Positions 15,128-23,203 of a stretch of 64,000 nucleotides of DNA are shown here, one piece after another. The stretch is from Methylomicrobium sp035916875. GTDB lineage: Bacteria; Pseudomonadota; Gammaproteobacteria; Methylococcales; Methylomonadaceae. The DNA is taken from assembly GCF_035916875.1 (NCBI RefSeq), contig NZ_JAXUHN010000071.1:12971-76970 (forward strand), read 5' to 3'. The notes beneath the pieces are model-generated. The model was not told where the DNA came from, did not search any database, and saw only the letters and a list, made by a program, of their open reading frames with translations. The position numbers and the translations under genes are program-made. Position 1 is the stretch's first letter. Each line of letters begins with the position of its first letter.

Positions 15128-18100
15128 ACCGCTTTTGTGCCTTCAGGTTGGTCGTAGGCAGCACATAATGCGGTTCTTGCGCTTGGTTGGTCCTATGTGT
15201 TCGACCAAAGCCCTGTACCGCGTAATCGGCCCTCCAACCTGGCTGCAAAATATAGTGAATACGTTTGCGTTGATTTTCGGCTGTGTTATCGGCATGAAAG
15301 CTGTAACCCGTTCCGCCGGCTCCCGAAAAAATCAATATGTCCTTTTTATTAGCCTGGAACGCCTCGGCATCGGATCGTGAAGAATTCTTACCGCGCTTCT
15401 CTTCTACTACTTTCAGGTTGCCCTCTTCGTCACGAGTCTGAACAAAGCGGCGACTACGGCCAGTAACCTCGGCCACACGATCGGAACCAAAGGCATTGAT
15501 GATCGAATCGAGCGGATTTTCCGGCACCCGGATTTGTTGCAGCGTTTCAAGCAATGCATCGCGCAAGGCAATAGCCTCACGATCAAATACAGGATTCCCT
15601 TCCGAGTCCTTGACGGGTAGATAAACGGTGTTGCCGTTCTCGTCTTTAGACTCTTCATAGGCTGCAACGGGAAAACCGTTGCGAACGTAGTCCATCAACA
15701 TTTGCCGAGGGGTAAAATCAAGGTCTTCAAGAGCCGCGTCATTGGCCGTTGCATCGGCAATGATACGTTCCTGGGCCGCCTCATTGGTATTGACCAACTG
15801 AATGACGGCAACATTGCCGACATCAAGCTGTGCTCGAATATCGTCAATCACGCGAGGCGTTTGCATCGCGGTGATGATTTGATTGAAAAAACGCTGATGT
15901 GCGCCCCAGAATTGCGACATTGCCGCACTTTTCCCGTTGCCGTTCTTGCCGGCCTGGGTTATTTCCAATGCCTGTTCAACGTTATTTAGGACGACCTGCC
16001 AGGCTCCGGCCAGCTCGTTGTAAATATCTTCTTGCAGGTCTGATAGAGTATGCTCCAGGCGTTCATAGCTCACCCCGTCATAGGACAGTGACCGAGCGAG
16101 ATACATGCCCATCGCTTTCATATCCCGGCTAATCAATTCCATTGACGCTATACCGCCTTTTGATACACCGGTTATGAAAGAATTTGTATCGGCGAATGGC
16201 GTTCCCTCTCCCCATAATCCCAGCCGATCTGCATAACTCAAATTGCTAATCTCAGTAGCGCCGGTGGCCGACACATAGGTGATACGCGCATTGGGCAACT
16301 CTCTTTGTAGATTGATACCGGCTATCGCTTGTTGCGAAGGTTTTTTAACCCCTCGTTTGCCCTTGATTGCGATCGCATTCCCCATGCTATGCGCTTCATC
16401 AAACGCGATCACACCATCAAAATCTTTTCCCAACCAGTCAATGATCTGTTGAGCGCGCGTTTTGCCGCCCTGCTGCCCCAGGTCATTGGCCTGTTTTTTC
16501 TCGCCGCCCCGCAGTGTTGAATAGGTTGTAAACAGAATGCCATCTTCTTGGGTGATTTCATTACCGGCCTTGGTTTTACCCTGAAAGAAAATCTTGTTGG
16601 GATTGCCGCATACCCCCGCAAAATCCCTTCGAGCATCCTCAATTAACCCCTCGTTGAACGACACCCAGACGGCCTTAGATCGGCCCTGCATCATGTTATC
16701 CAAAATGATGCCAGATATTTCCCTGCCTTTGCCTACGCCAGTACCATCACCAATAAAGAATCCCTTTCTTGATCCGTTTGGCAGTAGTTCAGAGTGAGCT
16801 TGTCCGGCGTAAACTATAGCCTCAAGCTGAGCAATCGAAAGCAATCCTATATCGACCAATCCTTTCGGCAATACCGGCGCATAAGACGGCGCAGGCGGCT
16901 CTACTGCCGACATCGCCGCAGATTGGACCAATTTACCTGGATGTGGCTGGGCACCTTTAATAGTAAGCCGCTGGGGTGTGTAATTGGCGAATACGGAATC
17001 GGTGAACTCTGAAACTTCTCCGCTTTTAACCTCTACCGCAATCCCTGTGGCATTGTCGCCCTCAGTGATGCCACTATTTCTTCCAGTATCATCGCCGCTG
17101 CTTCCTCCAGCGTTTCCGCGTCCGTTAGATCCACTTTGAACTCGACTCCCGGCTCCGATTCCGTCATCAACGACATTGCCAGCTGCGGATTCGCCGCCAA
17201 CTTGGCTATCAGTAATAACGGCTCCTGTATCGGTCCCGTCTCCAATAGATTCGACTCCAATGCCGTCCGTATCAACACCAGGCTCGCTAATTCGGTTTCC
17301 GGATTGAATGGGATCTTGTACTGAGCCAGTATTTTCAATGCCTGCTGATTCAGCGGTTCTTGATTCAATTCTTTGACGCTCATTTCTGATACTCTCCAAT
17401 AACATAGGTAATTCGGCAACCGACTCGACTTTGCCGGCCAAAACTGGTTGTGTAGTTGGGCCGGTTTTATCGATTACCAAAATTTGATTGTCGAACGTAG
17501 TGCCGTATTTCGCATACTCTTTGCCGGATATGCCAATGTTTGCACGAACGTTGTATTTCTTTTTTATGTCATCCCACCACTTGCTAAAGGCGGCTCGATC
17601 CGCAGCCATGCCGTTACCGACAATAGCCACCAAACGGCCCCGATTCTCTAATCGTTTCAGGGCCTGTTCGATGTGCCTGGCTCCGTTTGATGTGTCGCGT
17701 TGCCCCTGTACGCGCCCTGCAGTCGATGAAAATGGAGGGTTCATGACAATCACAGAAGGCTTTATATCTATCGGCAATACGTTATCCAGCTGCTCGGCAT
17801 TCTCTTTGAAGAGTCTTGCCTGAGGAAACACTGAGGCCAATAATGACTGTCGACGCGGTGACAACTCATTTAGCACGACCGTGGCCCCGGCAATTCTTGA
17901 CCAGATTGCCAGATCGCCAGTACCGGCCGATGGCTCGACCATCACATCTTCATGATTGACGTTGGCTACCCAATTGGCAACAAATGACAATGCAGGAGGT
18001 GTGCTGAATTGCTGAAACTCATCCATTTCCTCATCCCGGCGCGTCTGCGTGGGAAGCCTCTGAATACGGTTGGTTAATTCATTCGCTTTGTTTTTTGCCC

Positions 18101-18443
18101 ATACCGCATCTTGATCATTCCAATCGGCATCCTCGGTATTGCCAAGATGGATGTTAAAGGCCGCTTCCATCGCATCGTAGGCGTCCTTCGTAGAGTAGAC
18201 GCCTTCCGCCTGCGTGCCGCCAAAGGCGCGATTCGCTTCATCAGTCAAAAACTTCGTTGTGATTTCTCCATCCTTGTCCAGCTTTTGAGCTAAATTCAGC
18301 GCGAGAACATAGCGGGATTTATCAAACGATACTGTTAATAAGTCCGTCTCTTTTTGTTGAATAACCTGGGATACTGCCGCATCCCCGGAAACAAGCCAAT
18401 CATCAAATAAATCCCATTGATCCGGGTTAGATTGCTTCGCCAT
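15033..18443 (-). CDS. DarB-like N6-methylase / strawberry-notch helicase, N-terminal part (frameshifted)
   Basis: The 1136-aa frame begins MAKQSNPDQWDLFDDW. Residues ~150-320 hold an adenine-methylase core: motif I PSAGTGDLAIW and motif IV NPPF. After an acidic Gly/Ser-rich linker comes a superfamily-2 helicase of the strawberry-notch type: FFIGDGTGVGKGREISG (Walker A), FDEAHSMGN (DEAH), VSATGATE, and QPGWRADYAVQGFGRTHRTN (motif VI). P1 DarB, an injected antirestriction protein, has the same methylase-helicase layout. The last ~20 residues are out of frame: near 15125-15133 the frame slips, and ARRLDQLGALT, expected after KAQKRFVS, lies in the frame of 10865-15127. Protection of incoming DNA is the likely role. 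Confidence 0.75.
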   Translation of the reverse strand: MAKQSNPDQWDLFDDWLVSGDAAVSQVIQQKETDLLTVSFDKSRYVLALNLAQKLDKDGEITTKFLTDEANRAFGGTQAEGVYSTKDAYDAMEAAFNIHLGNTEDADWNDQDAVWAKNKANELTNRIQRLPTQTRRDEEMDEFQQFSTPPALSFVANWVANVNHEDVMVEPSAGTGDLAIWSRIAGATVVLNELSPRRQSLLASVFPQARLFKENAEQLDNVLPIDIKPSVIVMNPPFSSTAGRVQGQRDTSNGARHIEQALKRLENRGRLVAIVGNGMAADRAAFSKWWDDIKKKYNVRANIGISGKEYAKYGTTFDNQILVIDKTGPTTQPVLAGKVESVAELPMLLESIRNERQRIESRTAESAGIENTGSVQDPIQSGNRISEPGVDTDGIGVESIGDGTDTGAVITDSQVGGESAAGNVVDDGIGAGSRVQSGSNGRGNAGGSSGDDTGRNSGITEGDNATGIAVEVKSGEVSEFTDSVFANYTPQRLTIKGAQPHPGKLVQSAAMSAVEPPAPSYAPVLPKGLVDIGLLSIAQLEAIVYAGQAHSELLPNGSRKGFFIGDGTGVGKGREISGIILDNMMQGRSKAVWVSFNEGLIEDARRDFAGVCGNPNKIFFQGKTKAGNEITQEDGILFTTYSTLRGGEKKQANDLGQQGGKTRAQQIIDWLGKDFDGVIAFDEAHSMGNAIAIKGKRGVKKPSQQAIAGINLQRELPNARITYVSATGATEISNLSYADRLGLWGEGTPFADTNSFITGVSKGGIASMELISRDMKAMGMYLARSLSYDGVSYERLEHTLSDLQEDIYNELAGAWQVVLNNVEQALEITQAGKNGNGKSAAMSQFWGAHQRFFNQIITAMQTPRVIDDIRAQLDVGNVAVIQLVNTNEAAQERIIADATANDAALEDLDFTPRQMLMDYVRNGFPVAAYEESKDENGNTVYLPVKDSEGNPVFDREAIALRDALLETLQQIRVPENPLDSIINAFGSDRVAEVTGRSRRFVQTRDEEGNLKVVEEKRGKNSSRSDAEAFQANKKDILIFSGAGGTGYSFHADNTAENQRKRIHYILQPGWRADYAVQGFGRTHRTNQAQEPHYVLPTTNLKAQKRFVSYCSQTGSVGRLDTWSARGNQSRHVYGIR

Positions 18444-18449
18444 ATTCGA

Positions 18450-18683
18450 CTACCCAAGGTCTATCAGGTCAGCGCTACTCTCTAACGCATCCTGTTCACT
18501 AATAGCGTCTTCTGCAAAAGCTCCGGCTTTATCGGCTTCTTCTGGATCAAACTCTGCCTCAAAGCCCGGCGTTGTTTCTGCGTCACTCAGTTTTTCAATG
18601 AGCGTGGACGAGTCAGCGGCCTCTCCATCAATAGAGAATCCTGTATTTTCATTCAAATCATCATTACCTGTACTATTCGCCAT
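18450..18683 (-). CDS. Small acidic protein at the TraD position
   Basis: A 77-aa, very acidic protein (MANSTGNDDLNENTGFSIDG start, many Asp/Glu, no Trp). ATG 18683 is preferred over 18698 because AGAGGTGA lies just upstream of it. It lies between the topoisomerase (traE) and the methylase-helicase, the place occupied by traD in RP4. Its sequence is too low in complexity to claim homology. It could be a small partner of the topoisomerase or helicase. Confidence 0.6.
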   Translation of the reverse strand: MANSTGNDDLNENTGFSIDGEAADSSTLIEKLSDAETTPGFEAEFDPEEADKAGAFAEDAISEQDALESSADLIDLG

Positions 18684-18694
18684 GGTTTCACCTC

Positions 18695-20761
18695 TCATTC
18701 ACTTTTAATTTCAATGTTGTTACGGGCCTTGCTATAGTCCGGATGCCCTTTTAGGTCGGGATAAGTTTGATTGCAGGCAGGGAACTTGCTGCATCCCCAC
18801 CAATAATGCCCTTTCTTCTTGCTTGGCCGCCGCGAAAGGCCGCTCCCGCAAGCCATGCACTTATTCAGCGAGGATACCGGTACAGCTTCTTTAACTCCGG
18901 CGATGGTTACGGATCCGGCGTTGGCTTTCGCCACCTGGTCACGGATGAAAGCCTCTTGCCTGGCGATAAAGGCGCCCAGCTCGGCAGTGCCTTGCTCGAT
19001 CCCCTTCAACATGCGCTCATACAAGGCAGTCAATACTGGGCTTTTCACGATCTCAGGCAGTGCGTCGATGACGCTGCGGCCCAAGGTCGTGCTCACGATC
19101 TGCTTGCCCTTGAGTTCAACGAACTCACGACGCTTCAGCTCGGACAGAATGGATGCTCGGGTTGCTGACGTGCCGATGCCGTCGCCATCACGCAGCATCT
19201 TCTTGTGCTCTGGGTCTGATACGAATTTATGGATGTTCTCCATTGCACGGAGCAGCGTACCCTCGGTGAAGCGTGCCGGAGGCTTTGTCTTGGAATCCTT
19301 ACGAGTGGCCAGTATGCAGGTCACGTCGTCGCCATTCTTCATCGCTGGTAAACATTGGCTGCCGCCCTCTTCTAAATCTTTGCCGTTCTCGTCGTCAGCC
19401 TCCTGAAACACATCCCTCCAGCCGTTATGGGTGACAACCTTTCCGCTTGCGCTGAATGATTCGCCCTCGACAACCGCCCCCACGGTGGTTTTCATGTACT
19501 CATGCACCGGGTAGAACTGCGCGAGGTAGGCCAGGACGATAAGCTCATAGATGTTCCTTTCTTTGTCACTGAGGCCCGCTTTACTGCCTTTGTGCATCGT
19601 CGGGATGATTCCGTGATGCGCGGTAATCTTTGAGTCGTCCCAAGTCTTGGATTTAATGCGTGGATCGGCGCCGTCCACGATACCGACCAGCTCTGGATTG
19701 ATGTGCTTGATCGCGTCCAAAACGCAGGGCGCATCGGCGTGCTGCGACTCGGGCAGATAAGCGCAATCGGTACGAGGGTAAGATGTCATCTTGTGGGTTT
19801 CATAAAGCGCCTGACAGGTATTCAGCACATCCTCGGCGCTGTACCCGAACTTGTTTGATGTCAGCAAGGTAATATCGGAAAGCGCGAAGGCCAACGGTTG
19901 GTTCTGCTTCTTGGCTTCCTGTTTATATTCGGCAATGGTGCCTGACTTACCAGTCACCTTGCTCACGATAGTGTTGGCGATGGTTGTATCGACCAAACAG
20001 CCCTCGGGGTCGAAACCGGCTTGATCCTCCTTGGCTTTCCAGACTGCGGTAAAGGAACCGCCGGCGTGCTGAATCTCGGCCGGGATAGTGTGATAGTGAA
20101 TAGGCTTGAATGCCTCGATTTCCCGATCCCTAGCGACAACCAGTGCCAGCGTAGGGGTCTGCACGCGGCCCACGGTCAAGAGGGCGCGGGAGCCTCCGCG
20201 CTGCGCCCGAAGTGTGTAGGCGCGACTGAGGTTCATGCCGATCAGCCAGTCGGCGCGCTGGCGTGCCCTGGCGGCGTCAGCCCAGCCCACATAGCTGTGG
20301 TTTTCCTTGAGTGCGGCCAATCCACGTTGCACCGAAACGGAGTCTTGGGCCGACACCCAAAAGCGGCGTACTGGCTTGCTGTTGCGGAAGTGGTCCAACA
20401 CTTCATCAACCAGCAATTGACCTTCTCGGTCGGGGTCGCCTGCATTGACTACTTCAACCGATTCCTTGAGTAGCTTGCCGATAACAGCGAGCTGTTTCTT
20501 TGCATCGTCCTTAGGCTTGAGAATCCATGTTGTCGGGATGATGGGCAGTTCTTCAACTCGCCAAATCTTTTTGCCGTTTTTGCCGCGTGGCACGGCATTA
20601 TCCGTGTACTCGTCAGGTTCCGCTTGTTCGAGCATATGCCCGAAACACCAGGAAACGGTATCGTTCCCACACTCGATATAGCCGTCGCCTTTTCCAGTGA
20701 TGCCCAGCTCGCCGGCGATAGCCTTTGCTACAGACGGCTTTTCAGCTATGAACAATCTCAT
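18695..20761 (-). CDS. traE: DNA topoisomerase III (TraE-type)
   Basis: A 688-aa type IA topoisomerase. The N-terminal Toprim domain shows FIAEKPSVAKAIAGELG and NAGDPDREGQLLVDE (metal-binding DxDxE). The active-site Tyr is in KMTSYPRTDCAYLPE. The C-terminus has a four-Cys zinc module (CMACGSGLSRR.. WWGCSKFPACNQ). RP4 TraE is the equivalent topoisomerase-III-like Tra1 protein. It probably relaxes or decatenates plasmid DNA during transfer or replication. It follows traF in the same direction. Confidence 0.93.
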   Translation of the reverse strand: MRLFIAEKPSVAKAIAGELGITGKGDGYIECGNDTVSWCFGHMLEQAEPDEYTDNAVPRGKNGKKIWRVEELPIIPTTWILKPKDDAKKQLAVIGKLLKESVEVVNAGDPDREGQLLVDEVLDHFRNSKPVRRFWVSAQDSVSVQRGLAALKENHSYVGWADAARARQRADWLIGMNLSRAYTLRAQRGGSRALLTVGRVQTPTLALVVARDREIEAFKPIHYHTIPAEIQHAGGSFTAVWKAKEDQAGFDPEGCLVDTTIANTIVSKVTGKSGTIAEYKQEAKKQNQPLAFALSDITLLTSNKFGYSAEDVLNTCQALYETHKMTSYPRTDCAYLPESQHADAPCVLDAIKHINPELVGIVDGADPRIKSKTWDDSKITAHHGIIPTMHKGSKAGLSDKERNIYELIVLAYLAQFYPVHEYMKTTVGAVVEGESFSASGKVVTHNGWRDVFQEADDENGKDLEEGGSQCLPAMKNGDDVTCILATRKDSKTKPPARFTEGTLLRAMENIHKFVSDPEHKKMLRDGDGIGTSATRASILSELKRREFVELKGKQIVSTTLGRSVIDALPEIVKSPVLTALYERMLKGIEQGTAELGAFIARQEAFIRDQVAKANAGSVTIAGVKEAVPVSSLNKCMACGSGLSRRPSKKKGHYWWGCSKFPACNQTYPDLKGHPDYSKARNNIEIKSE

Positions 20762-20774
20762 TGTGATTTTCTCC

Positions 20775-21308
20775 CTACCAGGTAATGACCGGACGAATCA
20801 CAGTCTTTATTTGCGAACGATTGACCGGCCCAAAGTAGCGGCCATCAAAGGACGTGCTGCTCACGTCGGACATAAGCAGGAGTTCGGCATTGCCAAGCGT
20901 GTAGTGGTCGGCTTTATACAATGGCATCGCTCGGCCGGCAGTATCGGCCTTGCGCGGTGCACTGAATGGCAGCAATTCACCATTCACGCGCACGCCATCA
21001 TCGGCAACCGAAACATCGTCGTTTTTAGCGGCTAAAATCCGCTTCATCATGTAGCCGTAGCCACCAGGGCAGAAGCCAGCCCCAATATAGCCGCGTTCTT
21101 GGGCCTCATCGAAAACGTCGACATGCGGCGGGCAGAACATGACATAAGCGCCCTTTTCTACCGGTGCGCTGCTAGTCCAGTACAATCCGACTGGGATGCT
21201 CTTAGTGGTATTAATACGGGCACCTGCGGCCCCAAGTACACCGAAAGAAAAAACAGAAATAGCAACGCTAAGAGTGATGTTTTTTAGATAATGGCTAATT
21301 GTTGTCAT
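20775..21308 (-). CDS. traF: TraF conjugative pilin-cyclising peptidase
   Basis: A 177-aa S26-family peptidase with an N-terminal membrane segment (about residues 10-30). In RP4 TraF the residues Ser37, Lys89 and Asp155 are needed for cleaving and cyclising the TrbC pilin. Here S37 is in NTTKSIPVG, K89 in YGYMMKRIL and D155 in STSFDGRYFG, at exactly the same numbers. The start overlaps the stop of traG (21305-21308). A KorB operator lies inside the gene at 21024-21036. With trbC in the same window, pilin maturation should be as in RP4. Confidence 0.93.
   Translation of the reverse strand: MTTISHYLKNITLSVAISVFSFGVLGAAGARINTTKSIPVGLYWTSSAPVEKGAYVMFCPPHVDVFDEAQERGYIGAGFCPGGYGYMMKRILAAKNDDVSVADDGVRVNGELLPFSAPRKADTAGRAMPLYKADHYTLGNAELLLMSDVSSTSFDGRYFGPVNRSQIKTVIRPVITW
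21024..21036. promoter_or_regulatory. KorB-type operator (inside traF)
   Basis: A perfect TTTAGCGGCTAAA palindrome, embedded in the traF coding sequence (codons for Leu-Ala-Ala-Lys). Confidence 0.65.
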
Positions 21309-23203
21309 ATCTCAATCCCCTTACCTTCTTCCTTGGTGATGGTCTTATCGCTGAACTTTGGCGCAGCGATTGCGGCACGAGCTTGGAAAATAGGGTCTTT
21401 GAAATAAAGCGGCTGCTTGCCATAGATAGCAGGATAGCCAGCCACATAGATAACCATGTCGCCAGGCTGCTCTATTTCGCCTTCTGCGTTTTTCCTCGGC
21501 CCCGGCATTCGCAAACATTCATCTGGCGTAAGCAAAGGTCTTTGGACTTCTTGGATCGTTCGTGAAACCTGCCCCATCATGGCCGCAGTGCGTCTGCCGC
21601 TGGTTGTGATCTGTTCTTTGATCACAGTGGTTTGCCCTGTCAACCTTGAAAGATGTTCGGCCGTCTCAACGCGGTTGGGTGGATAGGCGTTTTGAACGTG
21701 GCAGTTCGAGGTAATTGCCTCGTCATGCCCATAGCCGGTTTCTCGGCTCTTGAGTTGGTTAATATCCTGGCAGATCAGGTAGCACTTAATGCCGTAACCG
21801 GCGACGAAAGCCAACGACTCTTGCAGGATCTCCAGGCGGCCAAGACTGGGGAACTCGTCCAGCATCATCAAGAGCCGGTGCTTGTAGTGGGCAACCGGAC
21901 GGCCTTTTTCGAAATCCATTTTGTCGGCCAAGAGTCGCACGATCATGTTCACCATGATGCGCACCAAGGGGCGCAAGCGCGCCTTGTCGTTCGGTTGGGT
22001 GACTATGTATAGGCTTACCGGATCGTCGTGGTTCATCAGGTCTCTGATGCAGAACTCGGATTTGTTGACGTTCCTTGCAACAACAGGGTCGCGGTATAGA
22101 GATAAGTAAGACTTGGCCGTGGACAGGACTGATCCGGCCTCTTCTTCCGGCCGGTCCATCATGTCGCGAGCCGCCGATCCTATGGCCAGGTGATTCTGAC
22201 CGTCTTGATGCCCGTAGGTCGCCATTTCCATCCAGAGCTCGGCAATGTCGCGATTTGGATCGGCCAACATGGCATCGACTGATGGTAAGGTAGCCGGCGT
22301 ACCTTCATGTTTAGCCTTGAAGAGCGCATGTAGAATTACACCAACCAGCAGAGCGAAAGCAGTTTTTTGCCAATGGGAATCAAGGCCCTTGCCATCCGGA
22401 TCAACAATCAACGTAACCAGGTTTTGAACATCGCCAACCTCATATTCAGTGCCCATCCGTATTTCATCCAGAGGATTCCAGCATAGGCCTCCATTTAATG
22501 ACGCCGGCTCGAAGCGCATCACTTTGTTCCTAGCGTGCTTCTTTCTCCAGCCGGCTGTCAACGCCCACAACTCGCCTTTCAGATCAGTGACGACTGTACT
22601 GGCTGGCCATGATAACAAGGTCGGAACAACCAAGCCGACACCTTTGCCTGAACGGGTCGGCGCATAAGTCAAGACGTGTTCTGGCCCGTTATGGCGCAGA
22701 TAATAAAATTTACCATCTTTGTCCTCCCAACCGCCGACATAAACGCCGGCCGAGGTTGGCGAGTCTTTGCCCGTCACCATTTCAAGAAAAGTTCGCGGCC
22801 GTTGCAGCAGGCCAGCAGCTTGAATATCTTTTTCCTCTGCCCATCGAGCCGAGCCGTGCAAGAACTCGTTAGCCGTAGACGAGTTCGAGGAAATAACTTT
22901 CGCTATCGCTACCCCCATCAGCCCTACAGTCGAAACCATCAGGCCGATACTTCCAGCCCGCATAACTTCATCCGGATACTTGCTGTACCATTCTGTCCCC
23001 CACTGCAAGATCGACCAAGGCGCATAAATATGGTTTATGTGATGACCAAGCACTTCTTGATATTTAAATTGATGTGCGAAAAATTGCGTGGCTGATTGCA
23101 GTCCCGCACTAAGTGAAAGCAAGCCCAACGTGGGTAACAGTTTTTTACCTTTCTTCTTTCCCCGTACTTGAGGGCCGACAGCATTATTGTGTTTAGGACT
23201 CAT
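21305..23203 (-). CDS. traG: TraG type IV coupling protein
   Basis: A 632-aa VirD4/TraG-family ATPase. Two N-terminal membrane helices (about residues 25-45 and 75-100) anchor it. Walker A is TYAPTRSGKGVGLVVPTLL and Walker B is LLMMLDEFPSLGR. It connects the TraI relaxosome to the Trb secretion channel. Its ATG overlaps the TGA of traI (ATGA). Upstream, inside the end of traI, a TATAAT-like hexamer and the CGATATACAG motif shared with other tra/trb promoters suggest a separate traG promoter, as in RK2. Confidence 0.95.
   Translation of the reverse strand: MSPKHNNAVGPQVRGKKKGKKLLPTLGLLSLSAGLQSATQFFAHQFKYQEVLGHHINHIYAPWSILQWGTEWYSKYPDEVMRAGSIGLMVSTVGLMGVAIAKVISSNSSTANEFLHGSARWAEEKDIQAAGLLQRPRTFLEMVTGKDSPTSAGVYVGGWEDKDGKFYYLRHNGPEHVLTYAPTRSGKGVGLVVPTLLSWPASTVVTDLKGELWALTAGWRKKHARNKVMRFEPASLNGGLCWNPLDEIRMGTEYEVGDVQNLVTLIVDPDGKGLDSHWQKTAFALLVGVILHALFKAKHEGTPATLPSVDAMLADPNRDIAELWMEMATYGHQDGQNHLAIGSAARDMMDRPEEEAGSVLSTAKSYLSLYRDPVVARNVNKSEFCIRDLMNHDDPVSLYIVTQPNDKARLRPLVRIMVNMIVRLLADKMDFEKGRPVAHYKHRLLMMLDEFPSLGRLEILQESLAFVAGYGIKCYLICQDINQLKSRETGYGHDEAITSNCHVQNAYPPNRVETAEHLSRLTGQTTVIKEQITTSGRRTAAMMGQVSRTIQEVQRPLLTPDECLRMPGPRKNAEGEIEQPGDMVIYVAGYPAIYGKQPLYFKDPIFQARAAIAAPKFSDKTITKEEGKGIEI

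Noticed and set aside
17033..17419. 128-aa minus-strand ORF inside the methylase-helicase
   Set aside because: It overlaps the linker of the larger gene in another frame and shows no ribosome site or family signature.
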